Origin: Oscillospiraceae bacterium
Lineage (GTDB): Bacteria > Bacillota > Clostridia > Oscillospirales > Ruminococcaceae
Direction: 5' to 3'
NCBI GenBank assembly: GCA_017483465.1
Contig: JAFUWN010000023.1
Location: 1 to 47,226 of the forward strand
Length of the DNA: 47,226 bases
The notes under the pieces were generated by a model. That model saw only the letters and a list, made by a program, of their open reading frames with translations. It did not search any database and had not been told where the DNA came from. The position numbers and the translations under genes were made by a program. Each line of letters starts with the position of its first letter. Position 1 is the stretch's first letter. Below are positions 8,701 to 16,055 of this stretch, one piece after another.

Positions 8701-9571
8701 TGAAATCGGACTTGAAGAACCAGCCCGGAGTCTGACTGTGCCATACAAATGTATGACCTCTCATAGAGATACCATTCTGAGAGCAGAAATCCATAATAGC
8801 TGCGGCACTGTTCAGAGATACACCAATATTTGTACCGCTGCACTGTGCTCTGTTGAGAGTCGCATCGGGTTTCATTTCGTTTTCGCATTCTACAGAATTG
8901 CAGTCTTTCAGAATATTGGCTGTAATAGCAGAATTCTGAACGGTTCCGCCGTTGAGAATGTTACCAACTTTGAAATAACCTGCGAATTCGTCTTTCAAAC
9001 CTTTGGCAGTACTTGCGGCCTTGGCAGTCAGAGCCTTATGATCTTTGGAAGCGATTTTTACATTATCAAACATAAAATCATTGGTACTGTCTGTGGTGAT
9101 AGTTAATCTGAATTCATAGCTGTCATCCGGAGCAGTATAATCAGCAGAAAGCTCTGTCCATTCGCCGGCTCCGGCAGATTTTGCAGTCAGTTCTTTTACA
9201 GTTTCTTCGCCTGTATTCTGGTCAATGCAGAGCAGGGAAAGTCGAAACGTTTCAGCAGTTTTGCTGTATACCTGTACGGAATAATGATATTTCACACCGC
9301 CGTATAAATAGAAGCCTTTGGAAGAACTTGCACCGTCTTCCGGAGCGGTTCTGCCGGTTACGAGCATACTTCTGGAAGCCTGATAGCCGTCTTCTACAGC
9401 AGTAAGCTGCATAGTATCGGCATTGCCGTACCAGCCGCCGTAACAGATTACAAAATCATTGTCAACGAATTCTTCGGCACGGGCGTTTTGTGTAAATTCC
9501 GGCATGAAAGCCAGTGTTCCGGAACAGCAGAGCAGTGCTGTCATACCGGCCAGAAATTTTTTAAAATTCAT
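5762..9571 (-). CDS. Bifunctional cellulosomal xylanase: CBM22-GH10-CBM22-dockerin-GH43-CBM6
   Basis: A secreted 1269-residue arabinoxylan-degrading enzyme. A signal peptide (1-32) is followed by a CBM22-like module (about 35-175) and GH10 (about 185-545). In GH10 the acid/base is E334 in YDVCNE, where WDVVNE is usual, and the nucleophile is E460 in VTELDIS. A second CBM22/CBM4_9-like module (560-710) precedes a type I dockerin (735-792; loops DFNGDKVINIFD and DVDENGVVDAAD). GH43 follows (820-1140) with D837 in GADPG, D970 in FDPAVF and E1026 in FEDSG, and then a CBM6-like module (1150-1269). GH10 would cut the xylan backbone and GH43 remove arabinose or xylose. The dockerin lies inside the protein rather than at an end. 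GGAGGG precedes the ATG. No frameshift separates the catalytic parts. Confidence 0.95.
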   Translation of the reverse strand: MNFKKFLAGMTALLCCSGTLAFMPEFTQNARAEEFVDNDFVICYGGWYGNADTMQLTAVEDGYQASRSMLVTGRTAPEDGASSSKGFYLYGGVKYHYSVQVYSKTAETFRLSLLCIDQNTGEETVKELTAKSAGAGEWTELSADYTAPDDSYEFRLTITTDSTNDFMFDNVKIASKDHKALTAKAASTAKGLKDEFAGYFKVGNILNGGTVQNSAITANILKDCNSVECENEMKPDATLNRAQCSGTNIGVSLNSAAAIMDFCSQNGISMRGHTFVWHSQTPGWFFKSDFSDYGAWVDKNTMNARMESYIKNMFGAIKQQYPNLDLYAYDVCNECISDNQQRTANNGGSREPGDNNVEGGKSAWVQVYGDNSFVEQAFTYARKYAPAGCDLYYNDYNEYWDHKRDAIYNMCKSLYQKGLLDGVGMQSHVPANATGFAGTDSYIEAMYKYLSIGCDVQVTELDISLNGGEYSLQDQANKYKAIFQAAMDWNTNPKSDGRVTAVCIWGPNDANSWLKAGSDALLYDKNNQPKLAYTTLMSMIPESEWGNGAGEVKPVEPNDFGWYFDDGFEGDLCDWSGRGPASVSTSGRTAFVGSESLLVQDRTSAWNGAAKTLSPKVFVPGNEYSFSAIVNYFDGSATDIFYLKLQYTDASGETQYSTIAEAAGVKGSWVQLANTNYKIPADASNMQLYVETAETTNNFYIDEVIGAVAGTGIKGPDPVDIPVDQPTQPSGNNQKGDFNGDKVINIFDLMAAKRAAASGTYNKAVDVDENGVVDAADIKQIQDYLHGRIKAFTVVEKPAVNVDVTKLEQLFGSVTPSASYKKEGESNPLYTQRFGADPGVMEYNGRVYVYMTDDTIEYDSNGQVKENGYGLINRINCISSDDMVNWTDHGAIPVAGANGIAKFANNSWAPCAAHKTINGTEKFFLYFCNGGNGVCVMTADSPTGPWSDPLGGPLVTRAVPNCGDIPWLFDPAVFVDNDGTGYLAFGGGVPEGKTAMPSTTRVVKLSDDMIHLDGTPVTIDAPYVFEDSGINRIGNKYYYTYCSNWNTGGNQYGLSTAGIEYMVADNPLGPYTYAGEVFKNQGNFFPGMTGNNHHSIVELNGKVYLFYHSRPVEKAMGIDGNYRSPQVDQITMTGDKINPVTGTMTGIPQLKKVSPYQTNQAEMMSSQSKDISVSGLGDTTVSGGKGSWLKVSGVDFSNGAKTMTVKASSASGAAIKVGTGLTGDAVAYAEIPAGGMTEITVPVLNAPSGSKDLYFLFSGDITFDSWSFE

Positions 9572-9740
9572 AAATAACCCTCCTGTTAATAATTTAAAAA
9601 CCGTAACTATTTCTTCACAAATTATACATATTATACATAATTTTCAGTAAAAGCACAACTCATTTTTTGCAGATTAGGTGGATAAAATGCATGATTTCTA
9701 AAGAAACATTCCCCAAAAATTTAATTCAGATACTGAAAAA

Positions 9741-9780
9741 GAAGTCAGTCGGCATAAAAAGGGGCGGCCGGCATAACTTC
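9741..9780. repeat. GC-rich patch with CGGCATAA direct repeats
   Basis: CGGCATAA occurs at 9750-9757 and 9769-9776, 19 bases apart, flanked by inverted GAAGT (9741-9745) and ACTTC (9776-9780), with GGGGCGGCCGG between. It contrasts sharply with the AT-rich surroundings. It may be an operator or a structured RNA; no family is recognised. Confidence 0.4.
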
Positions 9781-9889
9781 CTTTGCAGTAGGGTTTATCA
9801 TAAAGAAGTACATAGGGGAACAGATGTATCAAACTTTCTCTGTCACAGTTACAGTATAGCAGAAAGTGAAATAAAATCATATCATTTTT

Positions 9890-9919
9890 TTGATAAAAAT
9901 AGTAAAATCTTGATATAAT
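9890..9919 (+). promoter_or_regulatory. Promoter of the first ECF sigma operon
   Basis: TTGATA (9890-9895) and TATAAT (9914-9919) with an 18-base spacer and TG before the -10. About 80 bases of leader precede the sigma gene. This is a vegetative-type promoter; an additional self-recognised ECF promoter was not identified. Confidence 0.65.
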
Positions 9920-10001
9920 AAAATCAGAAAAAATTTTTTAAAATTTTCTGCAACGATTTTCAGTGACAGTTTGTATGTAGTAAGTGAAAGGGGGAATTAT
10001 C

Positions 10002-10601
10002 ATGACAAAAGAGGAATATTGTCCGGAACTACTCTATCAGAGTAATCCGGCAACAAAAGAGGGGAAAAACATGACGATCGAACAGCAGAGGCAGAAAAAT
10101 ATCTATGATACTTATTGGAAATATGTCTATACAATTGTCTTTCATATTCTCCGGAATACGGGTACAGCCGAGGATGTTGAAGAATGTATCAATGATGTTT
10201 TTACGGATGTCTTCCGGCATTATGATTTCAGTCAGAGCGATACGCTTAAAGCCTATCTCGGCACAGCGGCGAGAAATAAAGCTCTTAATGTCAGAGCGTC
10301 CCTGACTGCAAGGGCTTCTCATGTCAGAAATGCCGAAGATACAGAACTTTCTGCTGTTGCTTCTGATGAAGATATTCAGGCAGATCTTGAACAGCAGGAA
10401 TTAACAAGACTTCTGCTTGATACGATTCAGTCACTGGGGGAACCTGATGCTACAATTCTGATTCAGAAATATTTCTATCAGAGTAAATCCCGTGAAATCG
10501 GAAAAATTGTCGGATTATCCCCGATTGCTGTCCGTTCACGCTGTCACAGAGCTTTGAAGAAACTTCGTAAACTGCTCAAAGATTCCGATATTTCCGTATA
10601 A
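10002..10601 (+). CDS. ECF-type RNA polymerase sigma factor (module 1)
   Basis: A sigma-70-family extracytoplasmic-function factor of 199 residues. Region 2 includes YWKYVYTIVFHILRNTGTAE and DVEECINDVFTDVF. Region 4 has the HTH SKSREIGKIVGLSPIAVRSR followed by CHRALKKLRKLL. The start at 10002 has AGGGGG upstream. An internal ATG at 10071, also preceded by GAGGGG, aligns better with the start of the paralogue at 13080, so two starts are possible. It is followed after 23 bases by a membrane protein with extracytoplasmic DUF4367 domains, the usual partner arrangement for an anti-sigma factor. It is clearly paralogous to the sigma factor at 13080 (shared YxxYVYxIVxxIL, AEDVEEC and LGEPDAxIxIQKYxY). 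Confidence 0.92.
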   Translation: MTKEEYCPELLYQSNPATKEGKNMTIEQQRQKNIYDTYWKYVYTIVFHILRNTGTAEDVEECINDVFTDVFRHYDFSQSDTLKAYLGTAARNKALNVRASLTARASHVRNAEDTELSAVASDEDIQADLEQQELTRLLLDTIQSLGEPDATILIQKYFYQSKSREIGKIVGLSPIAVRSRCHRALKKLRKLLKDSDISV

Positions 10602-10624
10602 CTCTCAGATAAGAAGGTGTGATT

Positions 10625-12895
10625 ATGAAAAAGAAAATTTCTATGAAATATCTGCTGCAACATGCAGATTATGAAAATCTGGAACGCATTGCTAATGATT
10701 ATCCTGCTCCGGAAACCCGTAAAAAGGAACTGCTTCCGGAATATGCTGATTCTGAAACATTTGAAGTCCTGCCTATGAAGCATTCTGTCAGATGGAGTGC
10801 CGTACTTTCTGCAGCGGCGGCCTTTGCCTTTGTCTTCGGGAATGTTCTGTTATTCACGCATCTGCCGAAGCCTCAGCAACAAGCAGAAGAATCCGTTCCG
10901 GTGCAGACCGCTGTCAGCTCTCCGACAGAATCTCTTAACGAATCAGAAAAATTTCAGACAACAGCTGTTTCTGAATTCTCCGGAAAAAAATCTTCTTCCA
11001 TGACAATGAAAAATCAGCAGACAACAATTGTATCAGGAACTGAAAAAAAATCCGGAACTTCTCCGGAAACATCATCAAAAAATACTGGAAAAACAACAAA
11101 TTCTACAAAAACAACGCAGACAGAAACTGTTTCTTCAACGGCTCAGAATCAGAATCAAAACTCAATACAAGAGAATCTGCCTGTAGAAATTGTACAGTCT
11201 TCCGGACAAACGTCCGATTTTTGGCTTGAAGAGGCCGATCTTGATGAAAATGGTCTTCCGATTCTCCCCGGATTCAGAGTCAAATGGGCCAAGACAAACA
11301 ATCTCCCTGACAGTGCGATTCAGATTTTTCCTTTATTTGCTTTAAATATGCAGATTCTCGAACGCTACAGACCGAGTTATCTTCCGGAAGAATTTTCTTT
11401 CAAGGGCGAAGAAGCAGGAACGATCTATTCCGATCTCCTGAGTGTCCCCTGTGAGATTGCTCTTGACGGAAAAACTATACAGGGAAGTTTCTTCCAGAAA
11501 GCGAAAAATGCCGCAGAAGCAAGTATTGATAATGTTTCCTATAATGGAACATCCGCTTTTCTGTCCGCTGACAGTAAATTTTATCCTATAAATATTTCCG
11601 GAAATTATGGATATTTTAAAATCAATCATACAGAAATCTGTCTGAACTGGGTACAGAATGGCTATCTTTTCGGATTATGCTTCGATGATCTTCCTGTTTC
11701 TTATATCGAAGAAATGTTAAGAATTGCAGCCTCTGTTCAGCTTGAACGTTCTGCTCAGCAGCCGGAAATTGCCTCGCTCGCAATTCCGGGGTTCAGAATT
11801 GTCGATACTTACTCTAAACTCAACGGTCAGGAACAAGTATATCAGATTCAGCCTGAAAATCGTTCTGCTCCCAAGCTGATTGAAACCAGATACCGTCCTT
11901 CTTTCGTTCCGGAGGGCTTTGAACTCAAGAATTTTGCTGATCTTACGTCTTCTACAGATTGTGTCTATGCGAAAAATGATCAGAATATTATCATTTTCTG
12001 GCAATATTCCAATTGGCAGGATCTCGGCTATCTGGAATTTCATACTATAGAAAGTCTGATCTCCAATGTCAAACCCGTTACCGTCAACGGTCATTATGGC
12101 TATCTGATTAACGGAAAAATAGAGAGAGATATGGAATCTTTTGCAAGTAATTACGGCCTGGATGCAAATTATCAGTCACAGACCGGACTGCATTTAGTAT
12201 GGCTCGAAGGCGATTATGAGTTTGTGATCGGAGCAGAAGACCTCTCCGAAGAAGAAGTCATTCAGATAGCGGAGTCAATCCAGCCTATGCCAGATGTCGA
12301 AATTCAGGGCTATACAGTAAGATTCCAGAAATTCTCCTACGAAAATGAATTTGCCTATCATTTCTATGCTGAAAATATTCCGCTTCAGATTCCTAATTTT
12401 GAAAAATGGTATCAGCCCGTTACTCTGCCGGATGGCTTTTCGCTCAATACGTCTTACGGATGGGATTTCGGTACAATGGAACGCATATTATTATACGATA
12501 AAAACGGTCAGAATGCGATCATATTCAAACAGGAAACAATTGATACTGCTTACAGAATCTCAGAGAAAAACATTCAGAATGTCCGGAGCATCTCCATCAA
12601 CGGCGGAGCAGGCTATATTTTATCTTATCAGGCTGATCAGCCGGGCTTTATGGAAGTTCTGCTCGGTGGAAGCTATCAGCCTCAGAATAAGACATTCTTA
12701 TCATGGAATGACGGAAAATACGTGTTTAGCTTACAGGGAGAGGATGTTTCCGAAGAAGATTTAATCAAAATGGCAGAATCTATTGATTTTGAATATTATT
12801 CCAGATATTCAGGAGGCATTCAGAATATAGACTATGAAAAAATGATGGAAAATAATCCGTTCCCGAATAAATTCAATCCGTATGATCCGGATTAA
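10625..12895 (+). CDS. Membrane-anchored sensor/anti-sigma-like protein with three DUF4367 domains
   Basis: A 756-residue single-pass protein. A cytosolic N-terminus of about 55 residues (LLQHADYENLERIANDYPAP) is followed by one membrane helix (about 57-79), a Thr/Ser/Gln-rich stalk (about 82-200) and three extracytoplasmic repeats at about 214-373, 386-552 and 557-721. Each repeat begins with a PGFR-like motif, contains (Y)RPSYLPEEF/YRPSFVPEGF-type segments and ends SEEExIxxAESI, the DUF4367 signature found on Firmicutes anti-sigma factors. The N-terminus matches that of the protein at 13634, suggesting a common sigma-binding segment, but no zinc-binding HxxxCxxC motif is present. It presumably sequesters the preceding sigma factor and senses an envelope or substrate signal; the ligand is unknown. 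The start at 10625 follows AGAAGG; the earlier GTG (10619) is less likely. Confidence 0.85.
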   Translation: MKKKISMKYLLQHADYENLERIANDYPAPETRKKELLPEYADSETFEVLPMKHSVRWSAVLSAAAAFAFVFGNVLLFTHLPKPQQQAEESVPVQTAVSSPTESLNESEKFQTTAVSEFSGKKSSSMTMKNQQTTIVSGTEKKSGTSPETSSKNTGKTTNSTKTTQTETVSSTAQNQNQNSIQENLPVEIVQSSGQTSDFWLEEADLDENGLPILPGFRVKWAKTNNLPDSAIQIFPLFALNMQILERYRPSYLPEEFSFKGEEAGTIYSDLLSVPCEIALDGKTIQGSFFQKAKNAAEASIDNVSYNGTSAFLSADSKFYPINISGNYGYFKINHTEICLNWVQNGYLFGLCFDDLPVSYIEEMLRIAASVQLERSAQQPEIASLAIPGFRIVDTYSKLNGQEQVYQIQPENRSAPKLIETRYRPSFVPEGFELKNFADLTSSTDCVYAKNDQNIIIFWQYSNWQDLGYLEFHTIESLISNVKPVTVNGHYGYLINGKIERDMESFASNYGLDANYQSQTGLHLVWLEGDYEFVIGAEDLSEEEVIQIAESIQPMPDVEIQGYTVRFQKFSYENEFAYHFYAENIPLQIPNFEKWYQPVTLPDGFSLNTSYGWDFGTMERILLYDKNGQNAIIFKQETIDTAYRISEKNIQNVRSISINGGAGYILSYQADQPGFMEVLLGGSYQPQNKTFLSWNDGKYVFSLQGEDVSEEDLIKMAESIDFEYYSRYSGGIQNIDYEKMMENNPFPNKFNPYDPD

Positions 12896-12928
12896 AATTT
12901 AGCTTTCTTCATTTTCTTTACAGATACA

Positions 12929-12958
12929 GAAACTCCCGTGTTTCGGCACGGGAGTTTC
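12929..12958 (+). terminator. Terminator between the two ECF modules
   Basis: GAAACTCCCGTG (12929-12940) pairs with CACGGGAGTTTC (12947-12958) around TTTCGG. The following tail is only weakly T-rich, so termination may be partial, but it separates the two sigma operons. Confidence 0.7.
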
Positions 12959-13079
12959 ACTGTTGTTATAAAATTAAAAATTTTTTCAGAAATCTGTTAC
13001 ACTAAGCACAATTTTTTTGATTATATTAATGAAAGCGGATTTTGCAAATGAAAGCTTTTCAGAAATGAGGTGAATCCCT

Positions 13080-13637
13080 ATGGCAGAACATCAGCCCCGC
13101 TCTCCGGACGAGCACAGAAAATTATTTCAGCTTTACAGTAATTATGTCTATGCCATTGTATGGCGGATTCTCGGACAGGCAGGCTCATCCGAAGATGTCG
13201 AAGAATGCGTTTCGGATATTTTCGCTGAAGTCTTTTCAAAATTAGATTCTGTCTACGAAAACAGTATGAAAGCCTATATCGGCACAGTCGCCAGAAGAAT
13301 GGCTCTGAATCGCTTTCAGAAACTCACATCCGGAAAGATGAAAATAATCTCTCTGGAGGATATTTCCGTCAGCGATATGGCTTCTGATGTGAATATCACA
13401 GAGGATTATGAAAAAGCGGAACAGGCCGGAACGTTACTGAATCTGATTCTTTCACTCGGTGAACCGGATGCCAGTATTATTATCCAGAAATATTATTATG
13501 ATCGTAATTCTGTCGAAATCGCAAAAATTGTGAATTTAAATCCTGTCACAGTCAGAATGCGGCTGAGCCGTGCTCTGAAACGCTTAAGAAAATTACTCGA
13601 AGAAAATCATATCACATATGAGGAGGGATATTTATGA
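13080..13637 (+). CDS. ECF-type RNA polymerase sigma factor (module 2)
   Basis: A 185-residue ECF sigma factor and clear paralogue of the one at 10002. Region 2 shows YSNYVYAIVWRILGQAGSSE and DVEECVSDIFAEVFSK. Region 4 shows NSVEIAKIVNLNPVTVRMRL then SRALKRLRKLLEE. AGGTG lies upstream of the ATG. Its stop overlaps the start of the next gene (ATGA, 13634-13637), giving tight coupling to its DUF4367 partner. No clear vegetative promoter was seen in the roughly 120 bases before it, so it may use its own ECF promoter or read-through from module 1. Confidence 0.92.
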   Translation: MAEHQPRSPDEHRKLFQLYSNYVYAIVWRILGQAGSSEDVEECVSDIFAEVFSKLDSVYENSMKAYIGTVARRMALNRFQKLTSGKMKIISLEDISVSDMASDVNITEDYEKAEQAGTLLNLILSLGEPDASIIIQKYYYDRNSVEIAKIVNLNPVTVRMRLSRALKRLRKLLEENHITYEEGYL

Positions 13638-14941
13638 AAAAGAAATTAGATTTATCTTTATTGAAATATGCTGATTCTGCTGCGATTGAAAGAATTGCAG
13701 ATAACACACCGTCTGCTCCTGTCCGGAATATGGAGAGGATATTCCAGACAAGTGAGAAAAAATATCAGTATCGTTTTGTCACACCGGAACAGGCATTCGA
13801 TTCCGAAACATGGGAAGCTGAACCAATCAGAAGATCCGGTATTCTATTCCATACGGCTTCAGCGGCGGCTTGTTTTGTAGTTTGTGCCGGAACAGTCGGC
13901 GGAATCTATCTGCTGAATCAGAACAGACCTGTACAGGATTTACAAACTGCTGAAGTCATCGAAACGGAAGCTTCTGAACCGGAAACTGAAACAACTGCTA
14001 AACAGCCTGCTCAGGTCATGACCGAAACAGTGAAATCCACAACAGCCAAAACGACAGAAACAGTAATCAAATCAACCGAAACTCAGAAAGCCGTTACTCC
14101 GGAAACAACAGCTGTTATTTCTGAAACGAAATCACAGACAACTCAGACAAAAAACATCACGACAGAGACAGTATCAGCAATTCAGACAGAAGCTCCCGAA
14201 ACAGAACCCATCACAGAAACAATTGCTGAAATCATTCCGGAAACAGTACAGATTCTTGAAAATCAGACACAAGTCATCATTCCGGAAACAGAAGCCCCTG
14301 CTCCGGAAACACAGCCCGTCATGGAAATTCAGCTCGAAACAGAATCCGAAGAAGAAACTCCGTTCCCGGGATTCAGAATCGAAAGCGAAGAAATAGTGAA
14401 TCCGGATAACGGAATTGTAGATTATTGGGACAAAATATATCCGGCTTCTCTGGAGAATGCCGCAAAGAATTATGATGTTCTCTATGCACCGACATGGCTT
14501 CCGGACGGATGGACTTTTGAAGAGATTTCCACCGGTGATGAACTGCTTGATCAGATGCGTCAGGCAGATAAAGAATTCATGGAACAGGAAATCAGAAACA
14601 ACATGACAACTGCATATGAAACAAGTTATCTTCCGGTTGATGAGAACGGAAATTTCAGGAAAATGACAGGCAATATCGAATTTTATCAGTATCTGAAAAC
14701 AGATGACTATTTCTTCGGAATAGGTTATACTGATATCAGTTATGAACATTTCACACCTTTTACAGTCAACGGCAAAAACGGTCTGCTCGTGACATGGCAT
14801 GACGAAGACGAAAATGACGAAAGACAGAGAACTTTCTCAATTATATGGGATAACGGCGACTATGTTTTCATGGTTCAGACGTTCTCCAATACCTTTGCAG
14901 AAGCTGTCAGAGTAGCGGAATCTGTACAGCCCGTAGGATAA
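13634..14941 (+). CDS. Membrane-anchored sensor/anti-sigma-like protein with one DUF4367 domain
   Basis: A 435-residue partner of the preceding sigma factor. The cytosolic N-terminus (LLKYADSAAIERIADNTPSA) resembles that of the 10625 protein. One membrane helix lies at about 69-94, followed by a stalk of about 150 residues made almost only of Thr, Glu, Pro and Gln (TETT/ETE repeats) that could span the wall. A single C-terminal DUF4367 domain (about 253-433) starts FPGFRIESEE and ends AVRVAESVQP. The ATGA overlap with the sigma gene fixes the start. No anti-sigma zinc motif is visible. Compared with module 1, the domain count is one rather than three, so the two modules may read different ligands. 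Signal and regulon are unknown. Confidence 0.85.
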   Translation: MKKKLDLSLLKYADSAAIERIADNTPSAPVRNMERIFQTSEKKYQYRFVTPEQAFDSETWEAEPIRRSGILFHTASAAACFVVCAGTVGGIYLLNQNRPVQDLQTAEVIETEASEPETETTAKQPAQVMTETVKSTTAKTTETVIKSTETQKAVTPETTAVISETKSQTTQTKNITTETVSAIQTEAPETEPITETIAEIIPETVQILENQTQVIIPETEAPAPETQPVMEIQLETESEEETPFPGFRIESEEIVNPDNGIVDYWDKIYPASLENAAKNYDVLYAPTWLPDGWTFEEISTGDELLDQMRQADKEFMEQEIRNNMTTAYETSYLPVDENGNFRKMTGNIEFYQYLKTDDYFFGIGYTDISYEHFTPFTVNGKNGLLVTWHDEDENDERQRTFSIIWDNGDYVFMVQTFSNTFAEAVRVAESVQPVG

Positions 14942-14996
14942 TGCTTTCATAAAGAGAAAAACGCAGATAAATTATTTTCTTCACCTTTACAGACAG

Positions 14997-15028
14997 AGAA
15001 GCTCTCATGCCTTGGCATGGGAGCTTCT
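14997..15028. terminator. Terminator shared by converging genes
   Basis: AGAAGCTCTCATGCC (14997-15011) pairs with GGCATGGGAGCTTCT (15014-15028), followed on the plus strand by GATTTTT. It sits between the DUF4367 gene and the leftward transglutaminase gene. Confidence 0.85.
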
Positions 15029-15033
15029 GATTT

Positions 15034-16035
15034 TTACTTGATCTTAAATATAATTCTCAGGATATATAAATCTTCATCAATCTGATAATTGACAGAACCG
15101 CCTTTTCTTCCGGTAGGAGTTTCAAAAATTTTAGCATTCCAGAAATTTTTCTTCTCGAATAAATCTTTAAGAGCATTCTGCAAATCCCGTTTTGACTCGA
15201 ACATCATTTCGATTCTGCCGTCTTTCACATGAGAAGTCAGGAGCTTATCTATATCAGAAAATTTGTAATCTTTGAAATATAATCTGTTATGGACAAAATA
15301 ATTATCTCTGATGGATTTGCAGGACGGAAGAAAAATAGTATCTTTATCGGCTTTTCTTGTCCGGAAGAGCATATCATCATTGAGCAGAAAATAATCATGA
15401 GAAATCCATTTTGCGAACTCATTATTTTTTTTCTGACAGACAGGGTCATCCCAGGTGACATCAATCCAGTAATAATTCTGACCGAGTTTGACATAATTCC
15501 AGGCATGAGCCTCACGCTTAGCGATTCCGGAACAGATACCGGATTCTATTTTCAGATTTTTCATCAATAAATGAAACGCTTTGGAATAGCCCTCACAAAC
15601 GGCTTTCCCCTCGACAAGACAGCCATACGCAGTATGCCGGAGAGAGTTTCCGTTTGTTTTTGCTTTATCATAAACAGTTGTATTGACTAAATAATCATGA
15701 ACTGCAAGAATTTTATCATAAGCTGTCGGCTTATTGGCCGATTTCAGAGCAAGTTTGATTTTCTGATTCAATGCCGAAACCATTTTTTTAAGGACATCCG
15801 TTTTATAATGATTCAGAATCTTGAAAGTTATTTCCGCATATTCGCTGTTATACCGGACAGAATAGCCATCAATCCAGAAAATTTCCGGATAATTCTGCTC
15901 TAATAATTTCACAGCGGATTCGATATTTTTAATATCTATTTTTTTATGAAATATAATACATTCCTGATACTGCGACAGAGCTTTATAAAATTCTTCGCAG
16001 AGCACTTGAATTTCCAGTTCTTTTTTAGAAAGCAT
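15034..16035 (-). CDS. Transglutaminase-like protein lacking a signal peptide
   Basis: A 333-residue protein with the transglutaminase/cysteine-protease fold. Catalytic C147 is in GKAVCEGYSKAF, H177 in EAHAWNYV and D192 in YYWIDVTWDDP. The family includes secreted protein cross-linkers and peptidases. It is a tandem duplicate of the lipoprotein at 16056; the two share the order HDYLVxxTxYD, HTAYGCLV/STAYGCLV and the catalytic boxes. Unlike that protein it begins directly with MLSKKELEIQVLCEE and has no signal peptide or lipobox. The 20-base gap upstream leaves no room for a longer N-terminus. GGAG lies before the ATG. Substrate is unknown; an intracellular role or a decaying copy are both possible. 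Confidence 0.85.
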   Translation of the reverse strand: MLSKKELEIQVLCEEFYKALSQYQECIIFHKKIDIKNIESAVKLLEQNYPEIFWIDGYSVRYNSEYAEITFKILNHYKTDVLKKMVSALNQKIKLALKSANKPTAYDKILAVHDYLVNTTVYDKAKTNGNSLRHTAYGCLVEGKAVCEGYSKAFHLLMKNLKIESGICSGIAKREAHAWNYVKLGQNYYWIDVTWDDPVCQKKNNEFAKWISHDYFLLNDDMLFRTRKADKDTIFLPSCKSIRDNYFVHNRLYFKDYKFSDIDKLLTSHVKDGRIEMMFESKRDLQNALKDLFEKKNFWNAKIFETPTGRKGGSVNYQIDEDLYILRIIFKIK

Positions 16036-16055
16036 GTGAATCTCCTGTTCTGTAG

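Larger units (their letters stand above)
9572..10001. other. Intergenic region between xylanase and sigma factor
   Basis: This 430-base region separates the divergent xylanase and ECF sigma genes. It holds two TATAAT boxes on the minus strand near 9620-9640 with no convincing -35 (probable xylanase promoter), and a plus-strand promoter at 9890-9919. A conspicuous GC-rich patch lies at 9741-9780. No credible coding sequence or known riboswitch fold was recognised. Confidence 0.6.

Noticed and set aside
5762-9571. Two separate genes joined by a missed stop between GH10 and GH43
   Set aside because: The frame is continuous through a complete dockerin, with no internal ribosome-binding site or signal peptide before GH43, so it is a true multidomain protein.
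5762-9650. Catabolite-responsive (cre) sites at the xylanase gene
   Set aside because: No sequence close to the TGWAARCGYTWNCW consensus was found around the promoter region.
10002-14941. Sigma-I/RsgI biomass-sensing system
   Set aside because: The sigma factors have ECF region 2/4 patterns and the partners lack the RsgI N-terminal domain; only the functional analogy is kept.
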